From Streptomyces sp. NBC_00459 (lineage in GTDB: Bacteria > Actinomycetota > Actinomycetes > Streptomycetales > Streptomycetaceae), in NCBI RefSeq assembly GCF_036013955.1, contig NZ_CP107903.1, forward strand, positions 5,270,001-5,334,000: 64,000 bases of DNA, given 5' to 3'. Below are positions 8,906 through 18,013 of this stretch, piece by piece; position 1 is the first letter of the stretch, and each line of letters starts with the position of its first letter. The notes under the pieces are model-generated. The model saw only the letters and a list, made by a program, of their open reading frames with translations. It had not been told where the DNA came from and did no database searches. A program made the position numbers and the translations under genes.

Positions 8906-9526
8906 ATGTCCGTGTCGCCCGGTGCCTCCATGTACCCGCGACCCCGGCCGGGGAATCTGCGCGAGATCGCCGAGAGGATCGAGGACGCGACGGGTCTGCG
9001 GGTGCAGATCCTGGGAGGAAAGCTCGTGATGTCACCTACTCCGCGTGGAAAACACGCGGGTGTGGTCAAGCAGGTGCGTCGGCAGCTTGAGGCGGTCGCT
9101 CTGCCTGACGGTCTGGATGTGTACGAGGTGTCCTCGATCGCTCTGCCCGAGGATCCGGACGACTACGCGACGCCGGACCTGATCGTGCTTCCCGTCGAAT
9201 GGGAGGAGGACGACGACTGGCTGGCCGACGCCGCGGACGCCGCACTCGCCGTCGAGGTCATCTCCCAGTCCGAGAAGTCCCGGGACATCAGAGACAAGGC
9301 CGACTGGTACGCCGTCGTTCGCGTGCCTGTTCTCTTTGTCATCGATCCCAGGAAGGGCACTTGGGCTCTGCATACAGACCCGGACAACGGCGCCTACCGT
9401 GACGTGCTGCCGGGCAAGTTCGGGGAGTCCGTGCTGCTGCCCGAGCCGTTCGGCGTCGAGATCGTGACCGACGGCTTTCCCGTGTACGGCGAGGCTCCGC
9501 GGGCGGCTCCCAGATCCGGGGGATGA
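8906..9526 (+). CDS. Uma2-family (DUF820) putative endonuclease
   Basis: 206 residues, from an ATG preceded by GGAGG at 8892-8896. The PD-(D/E)XK-like pattern of Uma2 proteins is visible: TPDLIVLP, then ALAVEVISQSEKSRDIRDKADWYAVVRVPVLFVID. Uma2 proteins are numerous in Streptomyces and cyanobacteria and their substrate is unknown. It stands alone; the next gene starts about 100 bp downstream. Confidence 0.85.
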   Translation: MSVSPGASMYPRPRPGNLREIAERIEDATGLRVQILGGKLVMSPTPRGKHAGVVKQVRRQLEAVALPDGLDVYEVSSIALPEDPDDYATPDLIVLPVEWEEDDDWLADAADAALAVEVISQSEKSRDIRDKADWYAVVRVPVLFVIDPRKGTWALHTDPDNGAYRDVLPGKFGESVLLPEPFGVEIVTDGFPVYGEAPRAAPRSGG

Positions 9527-9627
9527 CCCTCTTCGCGGGTTCGCGGGTTCGCGTTTTACGGGTTCACGGAGAATTCTCAGCGAGCAGCCGTACCCCTTCT
9601 TGCGTTCGCGCGTCACAGTTGCCCCTG

Positions 9628-10437
9628 ATGAAGCGCCTCACTCGTCCCCGTGGCAACCGGCGGCACGCTCTGCTTCCCGTTGTCGCGCTGCTCGCCGTCA
9701 CCTCTGCTTCCGGTGCGGCCCACGGCAGTGCCGTGACCAAGCCCTTCGGTGTTGCCGGTTCGGCCGGTGCCGCCCGTGCGGTGCCGCGCAGTGCCCGGGT
9801 GGGGGCCCTGTTCAGCGGCGACCTGGAGGGCGGGCACTTCTGTACGGCCTCCGTCGTGCGCAGTGGTGGACGGGATCTGATACTCACCGCCGCCCACTGT
9901 CTGAGCGGGGACGGGGACACCGATGTCGTCTTCGCGCCGGGGTATCGGAACGGGCGGGCGCCTTACGGGCTGTGGCGGGTGACCAGGACCTTCGTTCCGG
10001 GGGCCTGGAGCGATCGCTCCGACGAGGACAGCGACTTCGCCTTTGCCGTCGTCGCCTCGAAGGACGGGCAGGATCTTGAGGATGCCGTGGGGGCCAACCC
10101 CTTGGTTCCCGGGCGGGCCACCGGGGCCAGCTCCGTCGTCGTCACCGGGTATCCCAACGTGCGGGAGACGCCCCTCAGCTGTACCAACCGGCCCACCGCG
10201 CAGAGCCGTACGCAGCAGCGCATCGACTGTCCCGGCTTCACCGACGGGACGAGTGGGAGTCCCTGGGTGGACGAGGAAGGGGAGGTGGTGGGCGTGCTCG
10301 GCGGGTTCGAGCAGGGGGGCTCGACCGATGACGTGTCCTACAGCGCTGTGCTCGGGAGTGCGGCTGCTTCGTTGTACCGGGCGGCCACCGGTGGCACCGG
10401 TGGCACTCGTGCCTCTGGATCCGCCGGCTCCCCGTGA
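9628..10437 (+). CDS. Secreted trypsin-like (S1) serine protease
   Basis: 269 residues from ATG 9628. Signal peptide at about 1-35. The catalytic triad is visible as His in TAAHC, Asp in DSDFAFAVV and Ser in GTSGSPW. An extra Cys pair probably forms a disulfide. The start codon lacks a clear ribosome binding site. The frame stays open upstream to 9523, but the preceding residues do not look like a signal peptide. The C-terminus is a short Gly/Ser/Thr tail. Confidence 0.85.
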   Translation: MKRLTRPRGNRRHALLPVVALLAVTSASGAAHGSAVTKPFGVAGSAGAARAVPRSARVGALFSGDLEGGHFCTASVVRSGGRDLILTAAHCLSGDGDTDVVFAPGYRNGRAPYGLWRVTRTFVPGAWSDRSDEDSDFAFAVVASKDGQDLEDAVGANPLVPGRATGASSVVVTGYPNVRETPLSCTNRPTAQSRTQQRIDCPGFTDGTSGSPWVDEEGEVVGVLGGFEQGGSTDDVSYSAVLGSAAASLYRAATGGTGGTRASGSAGSP

Positions 10438-10532
10438 CCCCGGCGGCGCGTTTCGTCATGATCGCTGACGGGTGTGGGTAGCCCCTCTACACTGACGTGG
10501 GCGTACTCCCGGGCGGTGAGGGGCGGTTGACG

Positions 10533-11534
10533 GTGCGTAAGGCATGGATCGTGGCGAGCGTGGCCGTCGGGGGCACCCTCAGCTTCGTGATGCTGCTCGT
10601 CGTGGGCGTCTATCTCGTCGCCGGAAACGTTGCCGGTGGGGTCGGGAGCGGGAGCGTCGCGCTGGCCAAGGGGGCCGTGCCGGCCGCGTATTCGGCGCTC
10701 GTGCAGAAGTGGGGCAATCTGTGCCCCGCCATCAATCCCGCCCTGCTCGCCGCACAGCTGTACCAGGAGAGCGGATTCAATCCGAATGCGAAGAGTCCGG
10801 CAAAGGCGGAAGGGATAGCGCAATTCATCCCCGGAACCTGGGCCTCGCACGGAATCGACGGCGACGGTGACGGCGACCGCGACGTATGGGACCCGAATGA
10901 CGCGATTCCATCGGCCGCGTCGTACGACTGCGAGCTCGCCTCCTACGTGAAGGACGCCCCCGGAGACCCGACGCACAACATGCTCGCCGCTTACAACGCG
11001 GGGGCGTACGCCGTCATCAAATACGGGGGTGTACCGCCGTATGCGGAGACCCAGAACTATGTGAAGACCATCACCACGCTGCAGACGAGCTTTGCGGCTC
11101 CTGTGGGACGTGTCGACCCCTCCGAGCAGGCTGCCGGGGCGATCAACTACGCCCAGGAGAAGCTCGGCACGCCCTACCTCTGGGGCGGCACCGGTACCGC
11201 TGAGCAGGGCGGACGCTTCGACTGCTCCGGGCTCACCCAGGCCGCGTACGACAGTGTGGGCATCCAGCTGCCGCGCGTTGCGAACGACCAGTACAACGCC
11301 GGCGCGCATCCCTCGCGGGATGAACTGCTGCCGGGTGACCTTGTCTTCTTCTCCGACGATCTCACCAACTCCCGGGCCATCCGGCATGTCGGGATTTATG
11401 TGGGCGGCGGTTACATGATTGACGCGCCCCGGACCGGTGCGGTCATTCGGTTCGATCCGATCGACACCCCCGATTACTTCGGGGCGACGCGGGTCACCGA
11501 AGATGGCGCGAAAGCGTTGCCCACAGCGGTGTGA
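10533..11534 (+). CDS. Bifunctional SLT lysozyme / NlpC-P60 cell-wall hydrolase
   Basis: 333 residues from GTG 10533, chosen because AGGGG (10518-10522) lies 10 nt upstream; TTG 10527 is the alternative. One N-terminal membrane helix (about 5-30). The SLT transglycosylase domain (about 50-170) has the catalytic Glu in QESGFNP followed by AEGIAQFIPGTW. The NlpC/P60 domain (about 195-320) has Cys in FDCSGLTQAAYD and His in IRHVGIYVGGGY. The same two-domain design occurs in Orf14 of Tn916-type conjugation modules (VirB1 role). Together with the membrane cluster at 1-4.1 kb, this suggests local wall opening for a secretion-like complex. Confidence 0.9.
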   Translation: MRKAWIVASVAVGGTLSFVMLLVVGVYLVAGNVAGGVGSGSVALAKGAVPAAYSALVQKWGNLCPAINPALLAAQLYQESGFNPNAKSPAKAEGIAQFIPGTWASHGIDGDGDGDRDVWDPNDAIPSAASYDCELASYVKDAPGDPTHNMLAAYNAGAYAVIKYGGVPPYAETQNYVKTITTLQTSFAAPVGRVDPSEQAAGAINYAQEKLGTPYLWGGTGTAEQGGRFDCSGLTQAAYDSVGIQLPRVANDQYNAGAHPSRDELLPGDLVFFSDDLTNSRAIRHVGIYVGGGYMIDAPRTGAVIRFDPIDTPDYFGATRVTEDGAKALPTAV

Positions 11535-11804
11535 GCACAGCGTGAAACCATCCCCTGAGCTGGGGCTATGCATCTCTCTTCGATAACGTCTGCGTGATCA
11601 TTCGGTGGAGAGTGGAACGTATAAACGGAGTCCGTGCGTTCCTGTTCTAGTAGCGGATTCGCCGACGCCCGGATCGGGTGTCGGATGTGTTCCGTTTGTC
11701 ACGTGTGGCACGTGTCAAGCGGTGGGTCCCTGCGTCACGGGGTGAGCAGGAGCGGCGCATGGAATGAGTGCGCTCGAAAATGACGACGAAGGGGCCGCAG
11801 CACC

Positions 11805-12524
11805 ATGGCTGGACTCGCCGAAACCGGGTCGAACCCCGACGTCGACCTTCTCTACGACATCAATGGTCTCGCCAAGGACGCGCCCCGGTGGTTCGACCGG
11901 GTGGTCGAGGTCGTGGGCGAGTACGGGCTGTTGGTCGCCATGGTTCTTGTCGTGGTGTGCTGCTGGTGGAGTGTGCGGCGGCGGGGCGGGGACGACGCGG
12001 CAGTGTCCGTGGCCGCGTTGATCTGGGCGCCGCTGGCCGCGGGCATCGCCGTGCTCGTGAACATTCCGATACGGGGGTTCGTGGAGCGGCCTCGTCCGTT
12101 TCTCGATCATCAGGGGCTTGAGGTTCTTGTCTCCGGGAAGACCGACTACTCGTTCGTGAGCGATCACGCGACGATCACCATGGCGATGGGGGTCGGACTG
12201 TTCGTGGCGAACCGGAAGTTCGGGCTGGTGGGGATAGGGCTCGCGCTGGTGGAGGGGTTCTGCCGGGTGTACATGGGGGTGCACTACCCGACCGATGTGG
12301 TGGGCGGGTTCGCGCTGGGGACCGCGGTCGCGTTGTTGTTGTCGCCGCTGGCCATGGCGCTTCTTACTCCGGTGACCCGGGCTGTCGAGGGGTCGGGGTG
12401 GGGCCGGGTGTTGATTCGGGCTCGGAGGGCGGGCTCGGGTGTGGGTGGTGGGGCTGCTGTGGTTCCGGGGGCTCGGGCGGCCGAGGCCGGGGCTGGGGCC
12501 GGAGAGCGGGATTTGGCGGCGTAG
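11805..12524 (+). CDS. PAP2-family membrane phosphatase
   Basis: 239 residues with about five transmembrane helices. The PAP2 motifs are in order: ERPRP, then SFVSDHA, then RVYMGVHYPTD (R-x5-H-x3-D). SFVSDHA in place of SFPSGHA is the form seen in BcrC-type undecaprenyl-pyrophosphate phosphatases, so lipid-carrier recycling is a plausible job. The C-terminal 40 residues are Ala/Gly rich. The start is supported only by a weak GGGG upstream. The 270-bp upstream gap holds no gene I can support. Confidence 0.85.
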   Translation: MAGLAETGSNPDVDLLYDINGLAKDAPRWFDRVVEVVGEYGLLVAMVLVVVCCWWSVRRRGGDDAAVSVAALIWAPLAAGIAVLVNIPIRGFVERPRPFLDHQGLEVLVSGKTDYSFVSDHATITMAMGVGLFVANRKFGLVGIGLALVEGFCRVYMGVHYPTDVVGGFALGTAVALLLSPLAMALLTPVTRAVEGSGWGRVLIRARRAGSGVGGGAAVVPGARAAEAGAGAGERDLAA

Positions 12525-12536
12525 CCGCCTGGGGGT

Positions 12537-12644
12537 TCGCCCCCGCCGCCCCTACCCGTCCCATCCTGTTCCTGGGGGCTGCCGCCCCCAGACCCCCGCT
12601 TCGGCCCTGAAGGGGCCCCGTCCTCAAACGCCGGACGGGCTGAA
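12537..12644 (-). repeat. Dispersed intergenic repeat, copy A
   Basis: About 108 bp, reading on the minus strand. It is nearly identical to the copy at 51367-51475 and related to those at 20541-20610 and 58776-58901. It contains an 8-bp stem with a 4-nt loop (CTGGGGGC and GCCCCCAG) and a smaller GGCCC...GGGCC hairpin. It fills the gap between two convergent genes, so a bidirectional terminator role is likely. Confidence 0.88.
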
Positions 12645-12658
12645 ATGCGCCGGCCTCG

Positions 12659-14215
12659 CTACAGCGCCTGCGGGAACGTGAAGACCCGGTTCGGGTCGTA
12701 CTGATGCTTCAGCCGCTGGAGGCGGGTCGCCGCGTCGCCGTAGTACGCCTTGCGCCAGTTCGTCAGGGTCGGGTCCGTGTAGTTCTGGTAGGCGGCGCCC
12801 GAGGCGTACGGGGCCATGGCGTGGTGGGCCGAGGTCAGCCAGGACTGGGCCGCCCTGCCCTCCGTACCCGCGCGCCAGGACACGATGTACTGGGCCAGCA
12901 TGCGGCTGCGCCGGTGGACGAATGCCGTCGCCGTGGGCGAGACCCGGTTCACCGCGCCCCCGAGCGCCGTGAACGCGATGCTGCCCGAGCCGCCCTGGAC
13001 CGAGGTGATGCGGGTCAGGAGGGTCTGGATGCCTGCCGTGGAGAGGGAGCGGTCGAAGAAGTCCGAGCGGGCCGCGTATGTCTCCCTGCCGAGTGCGCCC
13101 TGCGGGGAGCGGCCCGGGGTTCGGCCCGGCAGGTGGCACTGCGCGTCCGTCGCGAAGGACGAGCAGCCCGCGTACACCTCCATCGCCTCCTCGTACGAGC
13201 GGCGCTTCAGCGAGACGCTCGTGGCCGGGGAACCGATTCTGTCCGCCAGGCGGTCCACCGCGTTCTGCAGTTCCGTGTACGTGCCCAGGGAGAACGCCGA
13301 GATGGAGATGGTCGGGGTGCCGCCGGCCGTGTTCGCCACGTGCAGGGACGACCAGATCTCGTCCGGCTGCGTCGGGCCCCACTCCTGCCAGGCCTTCATC
13401 ACCGCCGCCGCCTTCCGCCACGGCCAGGACATGTACGCCGCCACCGCCTGGGGGGCGGGGTGTGTGCGGAAGTGGAGTTCCGTGACCACGCCGAAGTTGC
13501 CGTTGCCCGCGCCTCGCAGGGCCCAGAACAGGTCCTTGTTCGTGGTGGCGTTCGCCGTCAGTTCGCGGCCGTCCGCCGTGATCAGCGTGGCCTGGGTGAG
13601 GCTGTCGCAGGTCAAGCCGTACGCACGGGACACCACTCCGTGGCCGCCGCCCAGCGTCAGGCCCGACACCCCCACCGTCGGGCACGAGCCCGCCGGGATC
13701 GTGACGCCCTTCGCGGTCAGGGCCCGGTAGACGTCGATCAGTTTCGAGCCCGCTCCCACCACCGCCGTGCCGCCGCTCGCCCTGACGCGGTTCAGTTTCG
13801 ACACGTCCACGATCAGGCGGCCGTTGCCCGAGGACCAGCCCGCGTAGGAGTGGCCGCCGTTGCGGATGGCCACGGGGACGGAATGGGCACGGGCGTACGA
13901 CAGGACCGTACGGATGTCGTCGGCGTGGGCGACGTACGCCACCGCGGCCGGCTTCAGTCCGTCGAAGCGGGTGTTGTAGAGCTGCCGGGCCGCGGCCCAC
14001 GAGGCGTCGCCGGGGCGGATGAGCGGGCCGTCGAGGTCCCGGCCGAGGGCCGTCCAGTTGGCGGGGGCCGAGGCGCTCGTCGCGCTGAGGGAGGTCGTTC
14101 CCCCGGTGGAGGCGGTCGTGCCCTCCGCGCTGTCCCCCTTGGCGCCCGTGCACGCCGCTGTCGTCATCGCGGCCAGGGCGGCCACGCCGCCTCCCATGAA
14201 CGTACGCCGGTGCAT
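12659..14215 (-). CDS. Secreted FAD-linked oxidase, berberine-bridge-enzyme type
   Basis: 518 residues from ATG 14215, which has GAGGAG 5 nt upstream; an in-frame GTG at 14233 is less likely. The N-terminus combines a twin-arginine motif (RRTFMGG) with a lipobox-like TAAC, suggesting a Tat-exported lipoprotein. The FAD-binding domain shows GGHSYAG (histidyl-FAD site) and GSCPTVGVSG (cysteinyl-FAD site), so bicovalent flavin is expected. The BBE domain closes the protein (YDPNRVF). The substrate is unknown; relatives oxidise sugars and secondary metabolites. Confidence 0.88.
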   Translation of the reverse strand: MHRRTFMGGGVAALAAMTTAACTGAKGDSAEGTTASTGGTTSLSATSASAPANWTALGRDLDGPLIRPGDASWAAARQLYNTRFDGLKPAAVAYVAHADDIRTVLSYARAHSVPVAIRNGGHSYAGWSSGNGRLIVDVSKLNRVRASGGTAVVGAGSKLIDVYRALTAKGVTIPAGSCPTVGVSGLTLGGGHGVVSRAYGLTCDSLTQATLITADGRELTANATTNKDLFWALRGAGNGNFGVVTELHFRTHPAPQAVAAYMSWPWRKAAAVMKAWQEWGPTQPDEIWSSLHVANTAGGTPTISISAFSLGTYTELQNAVDRLADRIGSPATSVSLKRRSYEEAMEVYAGCSSFATDAQCHLPGRTPGRSPQGALGRETYAARSDFFDRSLSTAGIQTLLTRITSVQGGSGSIAFTALGGAVNRVSPTATAFVHRRSRMLAQYIVSWRAGTEGRAAQSWLTSAHHAMAPYASGAAYQNYTDPTLTNWRKAYYGDAATRLQRLKHQYDPNRVFTFPQAL

Positions 14216-14465
14216 GGTGCTCCTCGGTGTCACGGTTCCTCGGCCCCCCCGGGTTCCTCCGTCTGAGCCCGTGTCGGCTCCCCTCGAACGAGACGGGTTC
14301 CAGGCATCGTGGGTTCCGTCGCCCGCCGCGTTTGCGGAAGGAAGGGGAAGGCGGTATTCCGGGCTTGTACAACAGAATCCGGGCGACCGGGGCCGATCCG
14401 CGCGTCGGGACCCACACGTGTTCTCCCCGTGAGCATTCCGTTACCTCACCGCACCGACCGCAGGG

Positions 14466-14487
14466 GTTCACCCGCCGTTCACCCGCG
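14466..14487 (+). promoter_or_regulatory. PHO box (PhoP-binding direct repeats) upstream of pstS
   Basis: Two adjacent 11-nt direct repeats, GTTCACCCGCC and GTTCACCCGCG, match the GTTCACC core of Streptomyces PhoP operators. A weaker related unit (GCTTCACCTGT) lies at 14498-14508. The site is 147 bp before the pstS start. The rest of the 14216-14633 gap holds both promoters and no further gene. Confidence 0.9.
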
Positions 14488-14633
14488 CCCGTAGGTGGCT
14501 TCACCTGTTCTGCCTACTTTCGGCCTTACCGGTGCTGCGTGTGCCCTCCTGGGTGCCCCGGCATCGCCCATACTTCGCGACCTCGCACGCCGCCGAATTC
14601 AGGTCGGCGGCTCCTGGAAGGAAACACCCGACA

Positions 14634-15761
14634 GTGAAGCTTCAGCGCATGAACCGGCGTGCCCTCACCCTCGGTGCTCTCGCCGTCTCCGGCGCCCTGG
14701 CCCTCACGGCGTGCGGCTCCGACGACACCGGCACCGGCACGGACGCCAGCGGCGGCGCCTCCACCGCGGCCAACAGCACCATCAAGTGTGACGACGCCAA
14801 GGGCCAGCTGCTGGCCGACGGCTCCTCCGCGCAGAAGAACGCGATCGACGCCTGGGTCAAGGCCTTCACGGCCGCCTGCCCCGGCGTGCAGATCAACTAC
14901 AAGGGCGGCGGCTCGGGCGCCGGCGTCACCGCGTTCACGCAGGGCACGGTCGCCTTCGCCGGTTCGGACTCGGCGCTGAAGCCCGACGAGGTCACCGCCT
15001 CCAAGCAGGTCTGCACCGGCGGCACGGGCATCGACCTCCCGGCGGTCGGCGGAGCCATCGCGCTCGCCTACAACCTCCCGGGTGTCGACAACCTCGTCCT
15101 GGACGCGCCCACCCTCGCGAAGATCTTCGACAGCAAGATCAAGACCTGGGACGACGCCGCGATCAAGGCGCTGAACCCGGACGCGAAGCTGCCCAGCACC
15201 AAGATCCAGGCCTTCCACCGCTCCGAGGACTCCGGCACCACGGACAACCTCACCAAGTACCTGATCGCCACCACCCCCGAGAACTGGAAGTACGAGGGCG
15301 GCAAGGCCTGGCAGGCGAAGGGCGGCCAGGCGGCCTCCGGTTCCAGCGGCATCGCGGCGCAGGTCAAGCAGACCGAGGGCGCGATCGGCTACATGGAGCT
15401 GTCGTACGCCAAGGACCTGTCGACCGTGGGCATCGAGACCGGCGCCAGCGCCCCGGTCAAGCCCTCCTCGGACTCCGCCACCAAGGCCATCGCGGCCGCC
15501 CAGGTGGTCGGCACCGGCAGCGACCTGTCGCTGAAGCTGGACTACAAGACCAAGGCCGAGGGTGCGTACCCGATCACCCTGGTGACGTACGAGATCGCCT
15601 GCGACAAGGGCAACAAGGCGGACACCCTGCCCGCCACGAAGGCCTTCCTCCGCTACATCACCAGCGAAGAGGGTCAGGGAATCCTGAGCGGGATCGACTA
15701 CGCGCCGATCCCCGCCGAGATCATCGCCAAGGTTCGGACCACCGTCGAGAGCCTGGCCTGA
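14634..15761 (+). CDS. pstS: Phosphate ABC transporter, substrate-binding lipoprotein
   Basis: 375 residues from GTG 14634, with GGAAGG (from about 14616) upstream; an internal ATG five codons later is a weaker alternative. The lipobox ALTACG gives a lipid-anchored Cys at about residue 26. The mature part is a PstS-type phosphate-binding fold, with SGTTDNLTKY and SGSSGIAAQVKQTEGAIGY among conserved stretches. It captures phosphate outside the cell for PstCAB. The tandem PHO box upstream and a strong hairpin between pstS and pstC fit its usual high expression under phosphate starvation. Confidence 0.97.
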   Translation: MKLQRMNRRALTLGALAVSGALALTACGSDDTGTGTDASGGASTAANSTIKCDDAKGQLLADGSSAQKNAIDAWVKAFTAACPGVQINYKGGGSGAGVTAFTQGTVAFAGSDSALKPDEVTASKQVCTGGTGIDLPAVGGAIALAYNLPGVDNLVLDAPTLAKIFDSKIKTWDDAAIKALNPDAKLPSTKIQAFHRSEDSGTTDNLTKYLIATTPENWKYEGGKAWQAKGGQAASGSSGIAAQVKQTEGAIGYMELSYAKDLSTVGIETGASAPVKPSSDSATKAIAAAQVVGTGSDLSLKLDYKTKAEGAYPITLVTYEIACDKGNKADTLPATKAFLRYITSEEGQGILSGIDYAPIPAEIIAKVRTTVESLA

Positions 15762-15768
15762 TCTGAGC

Positions 15769-15808
15769 GTGCGGCCGGGTCCCGCCACCTGGGGGGACCC
15801 GGCCGCAC
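15769..15808 (+). terminator. Intra-operon hairpin between pstS and pstC
   Basis: A perfect 15-bp stem (15769-15783 with 15794-15808) and a 10-nt loop, beginning 7 nt after the pstS stop. It probably acts as a partial terminator or as a 3' stabiliser that lets pstS outrun pstCAB. Confidence 0.85.
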
Positions 15809-15871
15809 CGTCCGGTGCACCGCCGCCAGGAGCCGCATCCCCGGGTGCGGCCCCGCAGACCGGAGAACCCG

Positions 15872-16882
15872 ATGGACATAACCACCAAGAACCCAGACAC
15901 CACCCCACCCGCCGCCCCCCAGCCGCCCACGGTCGAGGAGAAGCGCGCCGCCCGTGGCGCCACCCGCCTCGGTGACCGGATCTTCCTCGGTCTCTCCCGT
16001 GGCTCGGGCATCCTGCTGCTGGCGATCATGGCCGCGATCGCGATCTTCCTCACCTATCGCGCGGTCATCGCGATCAACAAGGACGAGGGCAACTTCCTCA
16101 CCACCTTCGAGTGGAACGCCAACCTCAACCCGCCGGTGTTCGGCATCGCGGTCCTGGCCTTCGGCACGGTGGTCTCCTCGATCATCGCCATGGCCATCGC
16201 GGTCCCGGTCGCCGTCGCCATCGCGCTGTTCCTCACGCACTACGCCCCGCGCAGGCTGAGCGGCCCGATCGCCTACGTGATCGACCTGCTCGCCGCCGTA
16301 CCGTCCATCGTGTACGGCCTGTGGGGCGCCATGATCCTCGTGCCGAACATGAACGGGCTGTTCGGCTGGCTGAACGACTACCTCGGCTGGACCGGCGTCT
16401 TCTCCTGGGAAGAGGGCGCGCCCCGCTCGATGCTGACCGTGGGCATCCTGCTCGCGATCATGATCCTCCCCGTCATCACGAACGTCAGCCGTGAGGTGTT
16501 CCGGCAGACCCCGCGGATGAACGAGGAGGCCGCGCTGGCCCTCGGCGCCACGCGCTGGGAGGTCATCCGCATGGCGGTGCTGCCCTTCGGCCGCTCCGGT
16601 GTGATCTCCGCGTCGATGCTCGGCCTCGGCCGCGCGCTGGGCGAGACGATGGCCGTCGCCACCGTCCTGTCCCCGAGCTTCCTCATCCAGACCAGCCTGC
16701 TCGACCCGGGCGGCGGCACCTTCGCGCAGAACATCGCCGCCAAGTTCGGTGAGGCGTCGGAGTACGGCCGTGACGCGCTCATCGCCTCCGGTCTGGTCCT
16801 GTTCGTCATCACTCTGGTGGTCAACGGCGCGGCCCGCGCGATCATCGCCCGCCGCGCCGAGTACTCGGGGGCCAACGCATGA
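15872..16882 (+). CDS. pstC: Phosphate ABC transporter permease PstC
   Basis: 336 residues from ATG 15872, with GGAGAA at 15862-15867. About six transmembrane helices and a hydrophilic Pro-rich N-terminus of 40 residues. The permease loop that contacts the ATPase is visible (EEAALALGATRWEVI). It forms the channel with PstA. Its TGA overlaps the pstA ATG (ATGA), indicating translational coupling. Confidence 0.96.
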   Translation: MDITTKNPDTTPPAAPQPPTVEEKRAARGATRLGDRIFLGLSRGSGILLLAIMAAIAIFLTYRAVIAINKDEGNFLTTFEWNANLNPPVFGIAVLAFGTVVSSIIAMAIAVPVAVAIALFLTHYAPRRLSGPIAYVIDLLAAVPSIVYGLWGAMILVPNMNGLFGWLNDYLGWTGVFSWEEGAPRSMLTVGILLAIMILPVITNVSREVFRQTPRMNEEAALALGATRWEVIRMAVLPFGRSGVISASMLGLGRALGETMAVATVLSPSFLIQTSLLDPGGGTFAQNIAAKFGEASEYGRDALIASGLVLFVITLVVNGAARAIIARRAEYSGANA

Positions 16883-17937
16883 GCACCGTCGTAGCCGAGA
16901 AGAGCCCCAGCACCCTGCAGGGCGCCAGGCTCCCCAAGTGGTTCCCCTGGGCCCTGGCCGGCGGATCCGTCGCCCTCGGGATCGGCATCAGCTTCGCCGC
17001 CGGGCTGGACAGCAGCATCCAGTGGGGCCTGATCGCCGCGATCCTCTTCGTCGTCGGTACGTACGTCATCGCCACGAGCGTCGAGGGCAAGCGCCAGGCC
17101 AAGGACCGCATCGCCACCTCGCTGGTCTGGGTCGCCTTCCTGCTCGCCCTGGTGCCGCTGGTCTCCCTGCTGTGGACGACCGTCTCGCGCGGTGTGAAGG
17201 TCCTCGACGTCTTCTTCCTGACGCACTCGATGGGCGTCGTCGCCGACAGCGAGCCGGGCGGTGGCATCTACCACGCCATCATCGGCAGCCTGGAGCAGGT
17301 CGGACTGGCCACCGCGATGGGCGCGCCGATCGGCGTACTCACCGCGATCTACCTGGTGGAGTACGGGCGCGGCTCGCTGGCCAGGGCGGTCACGTTCTTC
17401 GTGGACGTCATGACGGGCATCCCGTCGATCGTCGCCGGCCTCTTCATCTTGAGCCTCATGCTGCAGTTCGACATGCAGCCGTTCGGCTTCGCCGGCTCGC
17501 TGGCCCTGGCGATCCTGATGATGCCGGTGGTCGTCCGTTCGACGGAGGAGATGCTGAAGCTCGTACCGAACGAGCTGCGCGAGGCGTCTCTCGCGCTCGG
17601 CATCCCGAAGTGGCGCACCATCCTGAAGGTGGTCCTGCCGACCGCCATCGGCGGTATCACCACCGGCATCATGCTGGCGGTGGCGCGTATCGCCGGCGAG
17701 ACGGCTCCGGTGCTGCTCCTGGTCTTCGGCAACCCCTTCATCAACAACAACCCGTTCGAGGGTGCGCAGGCCTCGCTGCCGCTGTACATCTACCAGCAGT
17801 ACGCGAACAGCGGTGGTGCGGAGGCGGCGTACGACCGAGCCTGGGCGGCGTCGCTCACGCTGATCGCCTTCGTGATGATCCTCAACCTCGGAGCTCGCGG
17901 TATCGCCCGCTGGAAGGCTCCGAAGACAGGTCGCTGA
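16879..17937 (+). CDS. pstA: Phosphate ABC transporter permease PstA
   Basis: 352 residues. It starts in the ATGA overlap with pstC. It has an N-terminal extension with two extra helices ahead of the usual permease core. The core contains the EAA-type loop (REASLALGIPKWRTILKVVLP). It pairs with PstC, and 76 bp separate it from pstB. Confidence 0.96.
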   Translation: MSTVVAEKSPSTLQGARLPKWFPWALAGGSVALGIGISFAAGLDSSIQWGLIAAILFVVGTYVIATSVEGKRQAKDRIATSLVWVAFLLALVPLVSLLWTTVSRGVKVLDVFFLTHSMGVVADSEPGGGIYHAIIGSLEQVGLATAMGAPIGVLTAIYLVEYGRGSLARAVTFFVDVMTGIPSIVAGLFILSLMLQFDMQPFGFAGSLALAILMMPVVVRSTEEMLKLVPNELREASLALGIPKWRTILKVVLPTAIGGITTGIMLAVARIAGETAPVLLLVFGNPFINNNPFEGAQASLPLYIYQQYANSGGAEAAYDRAWAASLTLIAFVMILNLGARGIARWKAPKTGR

Positions 17938-18013
17938 CGCGGCCATACGACAGCGACCTGTAGCCGACCGGTTCGATGGCCGGCCGACCCCTCGAAAGAA
18001 GCAGTGATATCCC

